The notes: generated by a model not told the origin, from the letters alone. A stretch of DNA of 64,000 nucleotides from Hymenobacter aranciens (GCF_030580865.1 NZ_JAUQSY010000011.1:62001-126000); one strand, 5' to 3'. Numbered from the stretch's first letter, positions 24,589-33,644 are shown. Translations and numbers: made by a program.

Positions 24589-26124
24589 ATGGAACGACTC
24601 ATCATCCTCGATTTCGGCTCGCAGTACACGCAGCTGATAGCACGACGCGTCCGCGAATTGCACGTGTTTTGCGAAATCCACCCCTACACCCACGCCCCGG
24701 ACCTCGTCATCAGCGACGATATTCGGGGCGTTATTCTTTCCGGCTCGCCCTGCTCGGTGCGCGAGGAAGATGCGCCCAATCCTGACCTTTCGCACATTCT
24801 GGGCCGGGTGCCGGTGCTGGGCGTGTGCTACGGCGCGCAGCTGCTGGCCTACCAGGCCGGGGGCGAGGTGCTGCCCGCCACCATCCGCGAGTACGGCCGC
24901 GCCCGCCTGACGGAGCTGAACGCGGGCTCGCCGCTGCTGGCCGATATGCACCAGGATTCGCAGGTGTGGATGTCGCACGGCGACACGATTAAGAGTCTGC
25001 CGGCGGGCTACGACATCATCGCCAGCACGCCGGAAGTGGCCGTGGCCGCCTTCCGCATCGCGGGGCAGGATACTTACGGCATCCAGTTTCACCCCGAGGT
25101 GACGCACTCCACCGAAGGCAAGCAGCTGCTGCGCAACTTCGTGGTAAACATCTGCGGCTGCGACCAAAGCTGGACTTCGGAGCACTTCGTGGATTCGGCC
25201 GTACTGGCGCTGCAAAACACCATTGGCCCCGACGACCAGGTGATTCTGGGCCTCTCGGGCGGGGTGGATAGCAGCGTGGCGGCCCTGCTGCTGCACCGCG
25301 CCATCGGCCCGCGCCTGCACGGTATTTTCGTGGACAATGGCCTGCTGCGGCAGGACGAGTTTGCCACCGTACTTAAGGCTTACGAAGGTCTGGGTCTGAA
25401 CGTGACCGGTGTGAACGCCGCGCCCGAGTTCTACGCCGCGCTGGAAGGTCTGACCGACCCCGAGCTGAAGCGTAAGGCCATCGGCCGCACGTTTATCGAA
25501 GTGTTCGACCGCGAGGCGCAGAAGGTGCAGGGCGCCCGCTGGCTGGCGCAGGGCACCATTTACCCCGACGTTATCGAGTCGGTATCGGTGAAAGGCCCGG
25601 CCGTGACCATCAAAAGCCACCACAACGTGGGCGGCCTGCCCGAGAAGATGAGCCTCAAAATTGTGGAGCCGCTACGCATGCTCTTCAAGGATGAGGTGCG
25701 TGAGGTGGGCGCCACGCTGGGCTTGCCGGGCGAAATTCTCAACCGCCACCCCTTCCCCGGCCCCGGCCTGGGCATCCGCATCCTGGGCGACATCACGCCT
25801 GAGAAAGTAGACCTGCTGCAGCGCGCCGACGGCGTGTTTATCAACCTCCTGAAACAGCACAACCTCTACGAGCACGTGTGGCAGGCGGGCGCCATGCTGC
25901 TGCCCGTGCAGAGCGTGGGCGTGATGGGCGACGAGCGCACCTACGAGCGCGTGGTGGCCCTGCGCGCCGTGACCAGCGTGGACGGCATGACCGCCGACTG
26001 GGCGCATCTGCCCTACGAGTTTCTGGCCGAGGTGAGCAATAAGATTATCAACCAGGTGCGCGGTATTAACCGCGTGGTGTACGATATTTCGAGCAAGCCG
26101 CCAGCGACGATTGAGTGGGAATAG
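24589..26124 (+). CDS. guaA: GMP synthase (glutamine-hydrolysing)
   Basis: A 511-residue enzyme converting XMP to GMP. The N-terminal class I amidotransferase has DFGSQYTQLIARRVRE, the nucleophile Cys in GVCYGAQ, and QFHPEVTHS with the His-Glu pair. The ATP pyrophosphatase domain begins near residue 200 with the PP-loop LGLSGGVDSSVAA; the C-terminal dimerisation domain contains HPFPGPGLGIR and ends KPPATIEWE. It is full length for the family. The ATG at 24589 begins the conserved MERLIILDFG. A family A hairpin follows, then a second, altered amidotransferase gene. Confidence 0.97.
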   Translation: MERLIILDFGSQYTQLIARRVRELHVFCEIHPYTHAPDLVISDDIRGVILSGSPCSVREEDAPNPDLSHILGRVPVLGVCYGAQLLAYQAGGEVLPATIREYGRARLTELNAGSPLLADMHQDSQVWMSHGDTIKSLPAGYDIIASTPEVAVAAFRIAGQDTYGIQFHPEVTHSTEGKQLLRNFVVNICGCDQSWTSEHFVDSAVLALQNTIGPDDQVILGLSGGVDSSVAALLLHRAIGPRLHGIFVDNGLLRQDEFATVLKAYEGLGLNVTGVNAAPEFYAALEGLTDPELKRKAIGRTFIEVFDREAQKVQGARWLAQGTIYPDVIESVSVKGPAVTIKSHHNVGGLPEKMSLKIVEPLRMLFKDEVREVGATLGLPGEILNRHPFPGPGLGIRILGDITPEKVDLLQRADGVFINLLKQHNLYEHVWQAGAMLLPVQSVGVMGDERTYERVVALRAVTSVDGMTADWAHLPYEFLAEVSNKIINQVRGINRVVYDISSKPPATIEWE

Positions 26125-26130
26125 GGCTTT

Positions 26131-26229
26131 TGTCATGCTGAACGCAGTGAAGCATCTTATCACGCTGGGACGGTTTAATTACTGCATCGTTCCAGCGTGA
26201 TAAGATGCTTCCCTGCGTTCAGCATGACA
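26131..26229. repeat. Family A hairpin, copy 4
   Basis: TGTCATGCTGAACGCAGTGA...CTTATCACGCTGG and its complement, around a TTTAATTACTGCATCGT loop. It starts 6 nt after the guaA stop. Confidence 0.9.
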
Positions 26230-26257
26230 GTTCTTTTATAAGCACAAGCTAAAAAAC

Positions 26258-26989
26258 ATGAATTGGCATTGTATTCAACACCAACCTAATGAAGGCCCCG
26301 GTCATGTAGCCGAGTGGCTGGAAGACAATGGTCATTCGCTGGCATTTACCAAGCTATTTGAACCCAATCCAACGTTTCCGGCACCGGCTGATTTCGACGG
26401 GCTGCTGATTCTGGGCGGCCGGATGAGCGTTGGTGACGAAGCGGCCTTTCCCTGGCTGCGGGAAGAAAAGGAGTTTCTGCAGCAAGTGCTACGCACAGGC
26501 AAAATCACGCTGGGCCTGGGGCTGGGCGCGCAGCTGCTGGCCGAGACCCTGGGCGGCGAGGTACGGCCCAACCCGGAGCCGGAAATCGGGTTCTGGACGG
26601 TGCGGTTTTCGAGCCGGTCGCTGGAGCATCCGTTGCTGCGCGGGTGGCCCGAGAAGGCGGCCGTGTTGCACTGGCACCGCGACACGCTGACGGTACCGCC
26701 GGCGGCGATGCGCGTGGGGATGTCGGCAGGCTGCGCCACGCAGGGCTTCGTGTGGGGCGACGGCGTGATTGGCCTGCAGTTTCACCCCGAGATGACGCGT
26801 GAAATGGCCGAGCAGCTGATGCTTTCGGAAAGCCACGAAACAGCGGCCGAGCAGGAATTTGTGCAAACGGCCGCGCAGATTCGGGAGCGGCTGAAGTCGG
26901 TGTGGAAAGGGCGGAAATTGCTGGAGCAGCTACTGGCCAATATGGTGTGGCTGCACGAGGATGAAGCGGGGTTTCTGGCGCAGGGGTGA
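26258..26989 (+). CDS. Class I amidotransferase-like protein lacking the nucleophile Cys
   Basis: A 243-residue GATase1-fold protein of the GMP synthase-like (YfeJ/PH1346-type) group. LLILGGRMSVGDEAAFPWL and LQFHPEMTRE are conserved, so the His-Glu pair is present. The nucleophile elbow, normally G-x-C-x-G-A-Q, reads GLGLGAQ: Gly88 (codon 26519-26521) replaces Cys. Glutamine hydrolysis by the usual mechanism is therefore not expected. It may bind or regulate, or use another chemistry. It is downstream of guaA, but a family A hairpin lies between. The stop codon lies in family D repeat 2. Confidence 0.85.
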   Translation: MNWHCIQHQPNEGPGHVAEWLEDNGHSLAFTKLFEPNPTFPAPADFDGLLILGGRMSVGDEAAFPWLREEKEFLQQVLRTGKITLGLGLGAQLLAETLGGEVRPNPEPEIGFWTVRFSSRSLEHPLLRGWPEKAAVLHWHRDTLTVPPAAMRVGMSAGCATQGFVWGDGVIGLQFHPEMTREMAEQLMLSESHETAAEQEFVQTAAQIRERLKSVWKGRKLLEQLLANMVWLHEDEAGFLAQG

Positions 26990-27129
26990 TGGCGCGAGAC
27001 TCTGCCCCGTGCCGACTGTTGGCCGGCCTCTAGCCGGCGCGGGACTGCGTGGCATGAATCGTTCTGGCGTTGCGGGCCAGAGGCCCGCGCATATCCGGCA
27101 CGGGGTAGAGTCCCGCGCCATCACCCCTG
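26981..27129. repeat. Family D nested palindrome, copy 2
   Basis: Outer arms CAGGGGTGATGGCGCGAGAC (continuing TCTGCCCCGTGCCG) with their complement at 27096-27129; inner elements GGCCGGCCTCTAGCCGGC and GGGCCAGAGGCCCGC. It separates the convergent amidotransferase-like and dgt genes and encodes the former's stop codon. Confidence 0.85.
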
Positions 27130-27141
27130 CCGAAGAAGTGG

Positions 27142-28518
27142 CTAAAAGCCTTTCGGCAACTCAATCCCTTTGATGGTTTTGTAGAGGCTCAGGGCATTCT
27201 GGTCGGTCATGCCACTCACGAAATCGGTGAGCAGCAGAATCTGCTCGTAGGCCGGGGCCCCGGTCTGGGGGCCCACGGCGCGGAACTGGTTTGGGACCAA
27301 ATCGAGCAGTTTGCGGGAGCGGTGGTTTTGCTGCATGTCGAAGGTAGCGGTGAGGAAGGCGTCGAGCAGGCCGCCGAGGACTTCGAATCCTGCCGCTTCA
27401 ATTTCGAGCACGGGGCGCGAGCGATAGAGGCGCTCGATGCTGAGGCGCTGGACTTCCTGCAGGTCGGCGTAGCAGCTGACTTCCTTGATGAGGGGCTGGT
27501 CGTAGTGGCCGCGCAGGATGGCGGGGGCGTAGCGGGCAAAGAGATGTGACAACTCGTTGACCAGCTTGCCAATGAGACGGGCGCGGATGTAACCAAGCTC
27601 CTCGCGCCAGTCGTGCCATTGCACGCTGCCCTGGCGGCCGGGCGGGTCGTTGAGCATCCTTTTGAGAAGGGGCAGGCCGGTTTCGGGAGCGATGAGGCCG
27701 AGCTTGAGGCCGTCCTCGAAATCGATGATGCGGTAGCAGAGGTCGTCGGCCGCTTCGACGAGGAAGGCCAGCGGGTGGCGGTGGTAGAAGCCGCTGGCGG
27801 CGTCTTTGGGTAGCAGGCCCAGCTCCTGGGCAAGGTGGCGGAAGCGCGGGTTTTCGGCCTGGAAGTGGCCGTATTTCTTCTCGGAAGTGCCGCCGGTGCG
27901 GGCCGCGGCGGGCACGACGGAGGGCTTGGGGTACTTGGTGAAGGCGCCGAGGGTGGCGTAGGTGAGGCCCAGGCCGGCGGTGCCGGTGCTGTGGGCGGCG
28001 TAGGTGTGGGTGAGGATGCGGAAGCCAGCCGCATTGCCCTCGAAGTGCTGCAAATCGGCCAGCTGGGCGGGGGAGAGGCCGCCGAGGAAGCGCTGAGCGA
28101 CCTCGCTGGTGAAGTAGGCCGAGATGGCGTCTTCGCCGGAGTGGCCGAAGGGCGGGTTGCCGATGTCGTGGGCCAGGCAGGCGGAGGCTACGATGTCGCC
28201 GCAGTCCTGGTCGAAATTGGGCAGGGTGCGGGTCAGCTCGGCGTCATTTTCCAGTAGCAGGCGGGCGGCCTGGCGGCCCAGGGAGCGGCCCACGACGGCG
28301 GTTTCGAGCGAGTGGGTGAGGCGGGTGTGCACGAAGTCGGTTTCGGGCAGGGGCATCACCTGGGTTTTACGCTGCAGGCGCCGGAAGGCCGACGAGAATA
28401 CCACCCGGTCGTAGTCCTGCACGAAGGCGCCGCGCACCGGGGCTGCGTCGGCGGGCGGCAGCTGCTGGTTGGGGTAGCGGCGCTGGGAGAGGAGTGAAAG
28501 CCAGAGGGTAGCGGACAT
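27142..28518 (-). CDS. dgt: Deoxyguanosinetriphosphate triphosphohydrolase
   Basis: A 458-residue HD-domain dNTPase releasing triphosphate from dGTP or related dNTPs. RVVFSSAFRRLQRKTQV precedes TRLTHSLE (the H of the HD motif), CLAHDIGNPPFGHSGE supplies the HD pair, and the middle HRHPLAFLVEAADDLCYRIID gives the final Asp. The length fits type I dGTPases. Such enzymes tune dNTP pools and in some bacteria deplete them against phage; the sequence does not show which applies. It is convergent with the amidotransferase-like gene. Confidence 0.9.
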   Translation of the reverse strand: MSATLWLSLLSQRRYPNQQLPPADAAPVRGAFVQDYDRVVFSSAFRRLQRKTQVMPLPETDFVHTRLTHSLETAVVGRSLGRQAARLLLENDAELTRTLPNFDQDCGDIVASACLAHDIGNPPFGHSGEDAISAYFTSEVAQRFLGGLSPAQLADLQHFEGNAAGFRILTHTYAAHSTGTAGLGLTYATLGAFTKYPKPSVVPAAARTGGTSEKKYGHFQAENPRFRHLAQELGLLPKDAASGFYHRHPLAFLVEAADDLCYRIIDFEDGLKLGLIAPETGLPLLKRMLNDPPGRQGSVQWHDWREELGYIRARLIGKLVNELSHLFARYAPAILRGHYDQPLIKEVSCYADLQEVQRLSIERLYRSRPVLEIEAAGFEVLGGLLDAFLTATFDMQQNHRSRKLLDLVPNQFRAVGPQTGAPAYEQILLLTDFVSGMTDQNALSLYKTIKGIELPKGF

Positions 28519-28546
28519 AATAGAGAAAGTAAAACGTCAAAAAACC

Positions 28547-28633
28547 AGAACGTCATGCTGACGAAGGAAGCAGCTTATTACGCCAGCCCAATTCGAGCGT
28601 AATAAGCTGCTTCCTTCGTCAGTATGACGTTCT
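28547..28633. repeat. Family A hairpin, copy 5
   Basis: AGAACGTCATGCTGACGAAG...GCTTATTACGC and its complement, with a very short CAGCCCAATTCGA loop; the right arm has one mismatch (CAGTATGACG). It lies between the minus-strand peptidase and dgt genes. Confidence 0.9.
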
Positions 28634-28640
28634 TCTTGCG

Positions 28641-31600
28641 CTACCGCGTGAGCTGCTTGTCGAGCTGGCGGAAGGGGCTGTACTGGCTTAGATTTAGGAC
28701 AAAGCGAATGTTGTCGGTGAACTGCTGGCGGCTCTCGGGCAGGCCGCCGAACTGGGTGCCGGCCACGGGAATGTAGAACTCCAGGAAGTTGCGGAACAGC
28801 GGCACGGTGAGGCCGGCGTCGTAGAATAGTTGATGATTGAGCACATCGGAGCCGGCGTAGCCGTAGGCATTAATGGGCTGGCTGGTGCCGCCGAGGTCGG
28901 CAAATACGGCCAGCGGCAGCCCGGGCACGTCCACCTGCAGGTTGAGGGCAGCCAGCCACTTATCGCTGGCTACCGGCACAACCGCCTTGAACCCCCCGTC
29001 GCGGTTGTCGGTCTGGTGATTGAACTGGGTGAAGGTGTTGGAAATCTGCTGGCGGTCGAGGAAGGCCGTTTGGCGGCGGTAGTCGAAGCTGCCGCTCAGG
29101 CCCATCAGGAAGCCGGGCTGTTGTGATAGGAAGCCGCCGCCGAAGGCCCGGAGCTGGATGCGCTTTTTGGGCGCGTAGAAGTGCTGCCCGGTTACCTCGG
29201 CGCGCAGCAGAATGGCGGCGTCGCTGTTGTCCTGGGTGTCGTTGGCCAGCAGGCGGTTGAGCTCGGCGTGGGCCGTCCAGGGGTGGCGGGCATTGCCGCC
29301 GCGCACACTGTATTCCAGCGACACAATATTGCTGGTCTGGTCGATGTCCTGCAGGTCGATGGAGCTGAGGGCCAGCTTCACCTGGTGGTAGGGGCCGTAG
29401 CCCACGCGGTGCGGCAAATCGAAGCGCAGGCTGGGCTCAATCTTGAGGTAGCGCTCGAAGCGCTGGGCCAGAATGCTGGCCGTGAGCTGGCGGGCGCGGC
29501 GGCGGGGCAGCACGTTGAGTTGCAGGTTGGCGATGCCGTTGAGCTCGTTGCGACTGAAGCTGTACATGGGCATGGCCAGGTACTGCAGCTGCTTGGGCAC
29601 CAGCGGGCTGTTGTAGAAGGCCGCGCCCAGCATGAATTTATCGGAGGTGTTGGCGCCCAGCACCGGCATCCAGTTGATGGCAGCCTGGTCCCAGCGCTCC
29701 ACGCTGGCCAATGGGCGCAGGCGCAGCCGCTCCGAGCGGTCGAAGAGGCCGTTTTCGAGGCGCAGCCGGTCGTTGCGGCGGTTGAGCTGGGGAGTGAGGT
29801 AGCCGGCATCCACCACCAGAGCCGCGATTTTGTCGCGCTGTACCCGGAAGTCGACCTGGCTGGTTACTTCCTCTTCGGGGTCTTCTTCGACGTTGCCGAA
29901 GGGCGCAGTCCACTGCGTTTCGAGGATGTTGCCCTGGGCATCGACGCTGGAAACCGGCACCGACCAGGGCGTGGTCGAGCTCGTGGTGGCCAACACTTTC
30001 ACCACGTCGGGGAAAGTGGCGATGGCGAATACGTCGGCGTCGTAGTGCTGGGTGCCGGTCAGCATGTCCTTGAAAAACCAGCCCAGCTTCTGGCCCGTGC
30101 TTTCCTCAAACACGGCCTGCATGTCCTCGGGGTAGGGGTGCCGGAACTGCCAGCGCTGGTAGTACAGGCGCATGGCCTGGTCGAACTTTTCCTGCCCGAG
30201 GTAGCCCGCCAGATACTTGAGCAGCGAGGCCGTTTTCTGGTACACCACGAAGCCGTAGTTGAGCGAGGTATAGTCGGCCGACGAGGGGCCCTGCACCGGC
30301 TGGTCGAGGCCGCGGCTGGCCAGCATCTGGTAAGGCACCTGGGCCAGGGCGGCCGGCGGCAGCTTGTCGATACCGAGGCGGGCACTCATTTTGGGCGATT
30401 TCAGGATGGACGCCATCCCGCTGGATTTAAGCGTGTCGAGCTCACTCACGCGGTTTTCGGTGTAGGAGTTCACGCCCTCGTCCATCCACGGAAAGTCGCG
30501 CTCATTGGACCCCAGGATGCCGTAGAACCAGTTGTGGCCTACCTCGTGCACGATGGCGCCGGGCTGGGTCACGGTCACCATCGGGTACTCCATGCCGCCG
30601 CCGGCCACCAGAGCGCCATCCACGGCCGTGGCGCTGGCGTAGGGGTAGTCGCCCACCCAGCGCGAGTAGTAGGTCAGGGCGTCGTTGACATCCTGCAGGC
30701 CCTTTATCCATTTCTGGGGCTCCTTGTTGGTGAAGAGTACCATCGACTGCACGTTGCGGCCCGAGGGCAGCGTCACGCTGCTTTGCAATACGTGGAAGCG
30801 CTTGTCGGCAAACCAGGCGAAGTCGTGCACGCGGTCCTGCACGTAGCGCAGGGTTTTGGTGCTGGCATCGGAGGGCGGAAAGGCCATGTCCTTGCCAAAA
30901 TCCTCCTTGGTTTTCTTGGTCACGTCGGCCAGCGCCAGCTGGGCCAGGCGGGCTTTTTCGTCGGGGTTTTGCAGCTCGCCGGTGGCGCCTACGGTGTAGT
31001 TGGTGGGCAGCGTAATGGTGACATCAAATGAGCCAAACTCCGAATAAAACTCGCCCTGACTCAGGTAGGGCATCGGGTGCCAGCCGCGCCGGTCGAGCAC
31101 CGCTGGCTTGGGGTACCACTGCGAAATCTGGTAACTCTGCCCCACGTGCCCGAGCCGCGAAAACGAGCCCGGCACCTGCACCCGAAACGGCGTGGCGATG
31201 GTGGCCGTGGCGCCCGGCGCCAGCGGCTGCGGCAGCACCAGCTTGGCAATGTCGGGGTTCATCGGGTCGTATTCCAGCCTGGCGGGCTGGCCGTTCACCA
31301 CAAAATTCAGGCTGTCGATAGAGCCGCGCTGGTTGGGCTTGGCAAACTCAAACTTGAGGCTGCCGTGCCGGCGTTGCTCGGCCGCGAAGGCCGTATGGTT
31401 GTCGCGGTAGGCGTTGGGCCAGAGGTGAAACCAGATGAATGTCAGCGGCTGCGGTGAGTTGTTGGTGTAGGCCAGCTCCTCGCGCCCGCGCAGCTGATGC
31501 TTGCGGTCGTCGAGCTGCACGTCGATGGTGTACTTGACCTCTTGCTGGAAGTAGGGCGCGGCCGGGGCCACGGCCGTGGTTTTAGGTTTGGATTTGGGAG

Positions 31601-31667
31601 TGGGCTTCTTCTGGGCGAAAGTCAGAACGGGTAGCAGCAGAAGCGGAGTGAGGAGCAGTTTTTTCAC
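28641..31667 (-). CDS. M1 family zinc metallopeptidase, secreted
   Basis: A 1008-residue gluzincin. A signal peptide covers residues 1-18 (MKKLLLTPLLLLPVLTFA). The N-terminal beta domain (YTIDVQLDDRKHQLRG onward) precedes the catalytic part. IVHEVGHNWFYG at about residue 372 is the HExxH motif, and WMDEGVNSYTENR supplies the third ligand Glu about 20 residues on. GGGMEYPMV is the GxMEN-like exopeptidase motif in variant form. A further 350 residues, strand-rich and ending in FVLNLSQYSPFRQLD, look like an outer membrane barrel-type extension unusual for M1. It is probably an outer-membrane aminopeptidase. Confidence 0.9.
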   Translation of the reverse strand: MKKLLLTPLLLLPVLTFAQKKPTPKSKPKTTAVAPAAPYFQQEVKYTIDVQLDDRKHQLRGREELAYTNNSPQPLTFIWFHLWPNAYRDNHTAFAAEQRRHGSLKFEFAKPNQRGSIDSLNFVVNGQPARLEYDPMNPDIAKLVLPQPLAPGATATIATPFRVQVPGSFSRLGHVGQSYQISQWYPKPAVLDRRGWHPMPYLSQGEFYSEFGSFDVTITLPTNYTVGATGELQNPDEKARLAQLALADVTKKTKEDFGKDMAFPPSDASTKTLRYVQDRVHDFAWFADKRFHVLQSSVTLPSGRNVQSMVLFTNKEPQKWIKGLQDVNDALTYYSRWVGDYPYASATAVDGALVAGGGMEYPMVTVTQPGAIVHEVGHNWFYGILGSNERDFPWMDEGVNSYTENRVSELDTLKSSGMASILKSPKMSARLGIDKLPPAALAQVPYQMLASRGLDQPVQGPSSADYTSLNYGFVVYQKTASLLKYLAGYLGQEKFDQAMRLYYQRWQFRHPYPEDMQAVFEESTGQKLGWFFKDMLTGTQHYDADVFAIATFPDVVKVLATTSSTTPWSVPVSSVDAQGNILETQWTAPFGNVEEDPEEEVTSQVDFRVQRDKIAALVVDAGYLTPQLNRRNDRLRLENGLFDRSERLRLRPLASVERWDQAAINWMPVLGANTSDKFMLGAAFYNSPLVPKQLQYLAMPMYSFSRNELNGIANLQLNVLPRRRARQLTASILAQRFERYLKIEPSLRFDLPHRVGYGPYHQVKLALSSIDLQDIDQTSNIVSLEYSVRGGNARHPWTAHAELNRLLANDTQDNSDAAILLRAEVTGQHFYAPKKRIQLRAFGGGFLSQQPGFLMGLSGSFDYRRQTAFLDRQQISNTFTQFNHQTDNRDGGFKAVVPVASDKWLAALNLQVDVPGLPLAVFADLGGTSQPINAYGYAGSDVLNHQLFYDAGLTVPLFRNFLEFYIPVAGTQFGGLPESRQQFTDNIRFVLNLSQYSPFRQLDKQLTR

Positions 31668-31771
31668 GCAGCGGGAAAATGGAGGGCAGCCGAAGCAGTT
31701 CGGGCCGACGAAAGTACGGCCGGGGCGGGCAACACCCAGAAACTGCGGTCCTCAAACTCCAATCAATTTGC

Positions 31772-32062
31772 TCAAGGGAAATACCGGTACATCTCTTTCC
31801 GGTGCAGTAGTCGAATCAGACGTAAGGCTGGCCCCGTTGGTAAAGTATCGATGGCAAAGCCCAGCCGGAAGTCGCCCAGGCGAATGCGATAATATCCGTC
31901 GAAGCCCTGCATCTTTTTCACATCCCCGGCATTCGCCAGCACCGCTTCAAGGGTAGGCCATTGCTGTAGTTGCGCCAGTAGTGCTGCCGTTTTCTCCTTG
32001 ATACGCTTGTCGTTCAGCCGCTGCACATCTTTTAAGAATGTGCGCTCAAACTGCAATTCCAT
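31772..32062 (-). CDS. RelE/ParE-type toxin
   Basis: A 96-residue protein of the RelE/YafQ mRNA-interferase fold. MELQFERTFLKDVQRLNDKR is the typical N-terminal strand and helix; KKMQGFDGYYRIRLGDFRLGF is the central sheet with conserved Arg residues; the C-terminal RLLHRKEMYRYFP carries the His/Tyr-type terminal motif. I chose the Met at 32062, 4 nt after the antitoxin stop; the longer frame overlaps the antitoxin gene and is not credible. It is expected to cleave ribosome-bound mRNA when the antitoxin is lost. Confidence 0.85.
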   Translation of the reverse strand: MELQFERTFLKDVQRLNDKRIKEKTAALLAQLQQWPTLEAVLANAGDVKKMQGFDGYYRIRLGDFRLGFAIDTLPTGPALRLIRLLHRKEMYRYFP

Positions 32063-32066
32063 CAGC

Positions 32067-32267
32067 TTAGCTCTGCAAAGCCTGCCACACGTCCGTTGCG
32101 GGTACCAGGTCGTGCTGGTCGCCTTCGCGCATTGCACTACCCAAAGCTGCTTCTTCCAGAAGCTCGGCCAGTACGTCCATGATTGCGGCGTCGCGCTGCT
32201 GCAGCATTTCAGTCAGCGTCGATTTTAGCGCCGCCCGCAGGGCCTCGTCGGGGATGGTTACTTGCAT
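32067..32267 (-). CDS. Antitoxin of the RelE-type pair
   Basis: A 66-residue acidic protein upstream of, and 4 nt from, the toxin gene. The N-terminus (MQVTIPDEALRAALKSTLTE) starts with a short strand then a helix, and the remainder (LAELLEEAALGSAMREGDQ) is helical and acidic, suited to wrap a basic toxin. No classic MazE or RHH domain is evident. Operon order antitoxin-toxin is the usual type II layout. Confidence 0.75.
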   Translation of the reverse strand: MQVTIPDEALRAALKSTLTEMLQQRDAAIMDVLAELLEEAALGSAMREGDQHDLVPATDVWQALQS

Positions 32268-32294
32268 GGTAATCGAAGTTTGCAGTAAGAAAAG

Positions 32295-32337
32295 TTGTTG
32301 CCAGCGGAATAAGTTTCGCTTCTTCCGCTGGCAACAA
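32295..32337 (-). terminator. Hairpin terminator
   Basis: TTGTTGCCAGCGGAA pairs with TTCCGCTGGCAACAA across a 13-nt loop, with CTTTTCTT downstream on the minus strand. It likely ends the transcript of the barrel protein gene before the toxin-antitoxin operon. Confidence 0.65.
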
Positions 32338-32372
32338 AGAAAATACGCAATGCAAGATAGGCCGCCGGGCTT

Positions 32373-33482
32373 TTAAAACACAAAGTTGAACGCCCCCTGT
32401 GCCAGCACCCCGCGCAGGCTGCGGCTATCGCCGTGCAGCGGCACGAAGTAGCTGCCCTTCAAGTCGAGCAGCACGTGCTTGGTTTTTACCACTTCCACGC
32501 CCATACCCAGATTGAGGTTCGGAATGAACTCACTGCGGGCCCCCTGGCGGTTGGCAATGAAGCCGCCGAGCTGGTAGCTGGTGTAGAGGTTGCAGAAGCG
32601 GCGCTTGCCCCGGCCGAAATTGCGCGGGTAAAAATCCTGCCCGAAGTTGATGACGGCCATCTCGTTGATAAACGATGAATCGGATGGTTCCGCCCTGGGG
32701 CTCACCGGCTTGTAAATGCCGAGATTGAAGTAGCTCTTGCCGCGTGTCACGAGGTATTTGATGGAATAGCCCTGGTAGCGGGCGGCGCTCAGGCCCAGCT
32801 TGGGGTTGGCCACGAACAGGTAGCCAAACTCCACGCCCGGCATGTTCACGAAGTTGACCTTGCGGTTGGCCACCGGGAAGCTCACCTCATCGAACAGGCG
32901 CAGGGTCACGTAGGCGTGGCCCTCATGCTGCGCGTAGCGACTGCGGTCGAGGCGCTGGCGGCGCAAGGCGGCCTCGTTGGCGTCAATCTGGGTTTGCAGT
33001 TCTAGGGCTTTGGCCGAGCTGGGTTCGGCCAGCAGCAGCTTTTCCTGCAGGCGCACCAAGCGCAGCGAGTCGGCCCGCACTTCGCTTTTCTGCTCCTCCA
33101 GGCGCGGTTCCTGGTTGCGGCGGTTCAGGTTGTTTTCCTGCACGTAGCCGAAGGTGCCCACCAGCGAATCGAGCGCCGGCACGGCGCTGAGCGGCAGCGA
33201 AAACTCCGCTACCAGCTGCTCGGGGGTTTCTTCTTGCTTCTGCAGCTGCGTGGCCCGGCGCCGAATGAAATTCAGCGTGGCCGCCTTCGTTTCGGGGAAA
33301 CGAATGGTGCTGATGGTCATCGTCTTTTGGGCTTCATACGAAGCTGCCCGGTCGGCGAAAGAGGCCTGGGCGGCCGCCGGTCCGGCCAGCAGCAGCGCCA
33401 GCACCGTGGTACCCATCCAGAAAATGAGCTTGGTCAGCCAAGCGGAGCTTCGGTCGGCCGAAGCGAGGAATTGTGCGTTCAT
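32373..33482 (-). CDS. Predicted outer membrane beta-barrel protein
   Basis: A 369-residue protein with a late signal peptide (about residues 17-38, LTKLIFWMGTTVLALLLAGP). A helical, coiled-coil region rich in Glu, Gln and Leu follows (about 60-190, for example LRLVRLQEKLLL). Amphipathic strands lead to a C-terminal Phe in GAFNFVF, the mark of barrel proteins. The coiled-coil insert before the barrel suggests a periplasmic domain. Not recognised further. A TAAGTTTG element ends 4 nt before the ATG, so the mRNA may be leaderless. Confidence 0.65.
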   Translation of the reverse strand: MNAQFLASADRSSAWLTKLIFWMGTTVLALLLAGPAAAQASFADRAASYEAQKTMTISTIRFPETKAATLNFIRRRATQLQKQEETPEQLVAEFSLPLSAVPALDSLVGTFGYVQENNLNRRNQEPRLEEQKSEVRADSLRLVRLQEKLLLAEPSSAKALELQTQIDANEAALRRQRLDRSRYAQHEGHAYVTLRLFDEVSFPVANRKVNFVNMPGVEFGYLFVANPKLGLSAARYQGYSIKYLVTRGKSYFNLGIYKPVSPRAEPSDSSFINEMAVINFGQDFYPRNFGRGKRRFCNLYTSYQLGGFIANRQGARSEFIPNLNLGMGVEVVKTKHVLLDLKGSYFVPLHGDSRSLRGVLAQGAFNFVF

Positions 33483-33486
33483 GGCT

Positions 33487-33494
33487 CAAACTTA
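33487..33494 (-). promoter_or_regulatory. Predicted -7 element next to the barrel gene start
   Basis: On the minus strand TAAGTTTG then AGCC and the ATG at 33482. The transcription start expected for this element would coincide with, or fall inside, the start codon. Confidence 0.45.
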
Positions 33495-33644
33495 TTGGGC
33501 CGATGGACGCCGCACACCATCTGTGTCAGACTTTCGCGGGTAAAATCAGACTTCGATTTTGCTTAAAAAGCCGCTGTGATTTTCCAAGCTACTATTTGAT
33601 GGTCAATATGTTTTATCGGGAAAGTGCTTTTTTAGTCAAGGACT

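Noticed and set aside
29181..31031. A 616-codon plus-strand open frame
   Set aside because: Antisense shadow of the M1 peptidase gene; Ala, Gly, His and Val-rich with no domain, typical of high-GC mirror frames.
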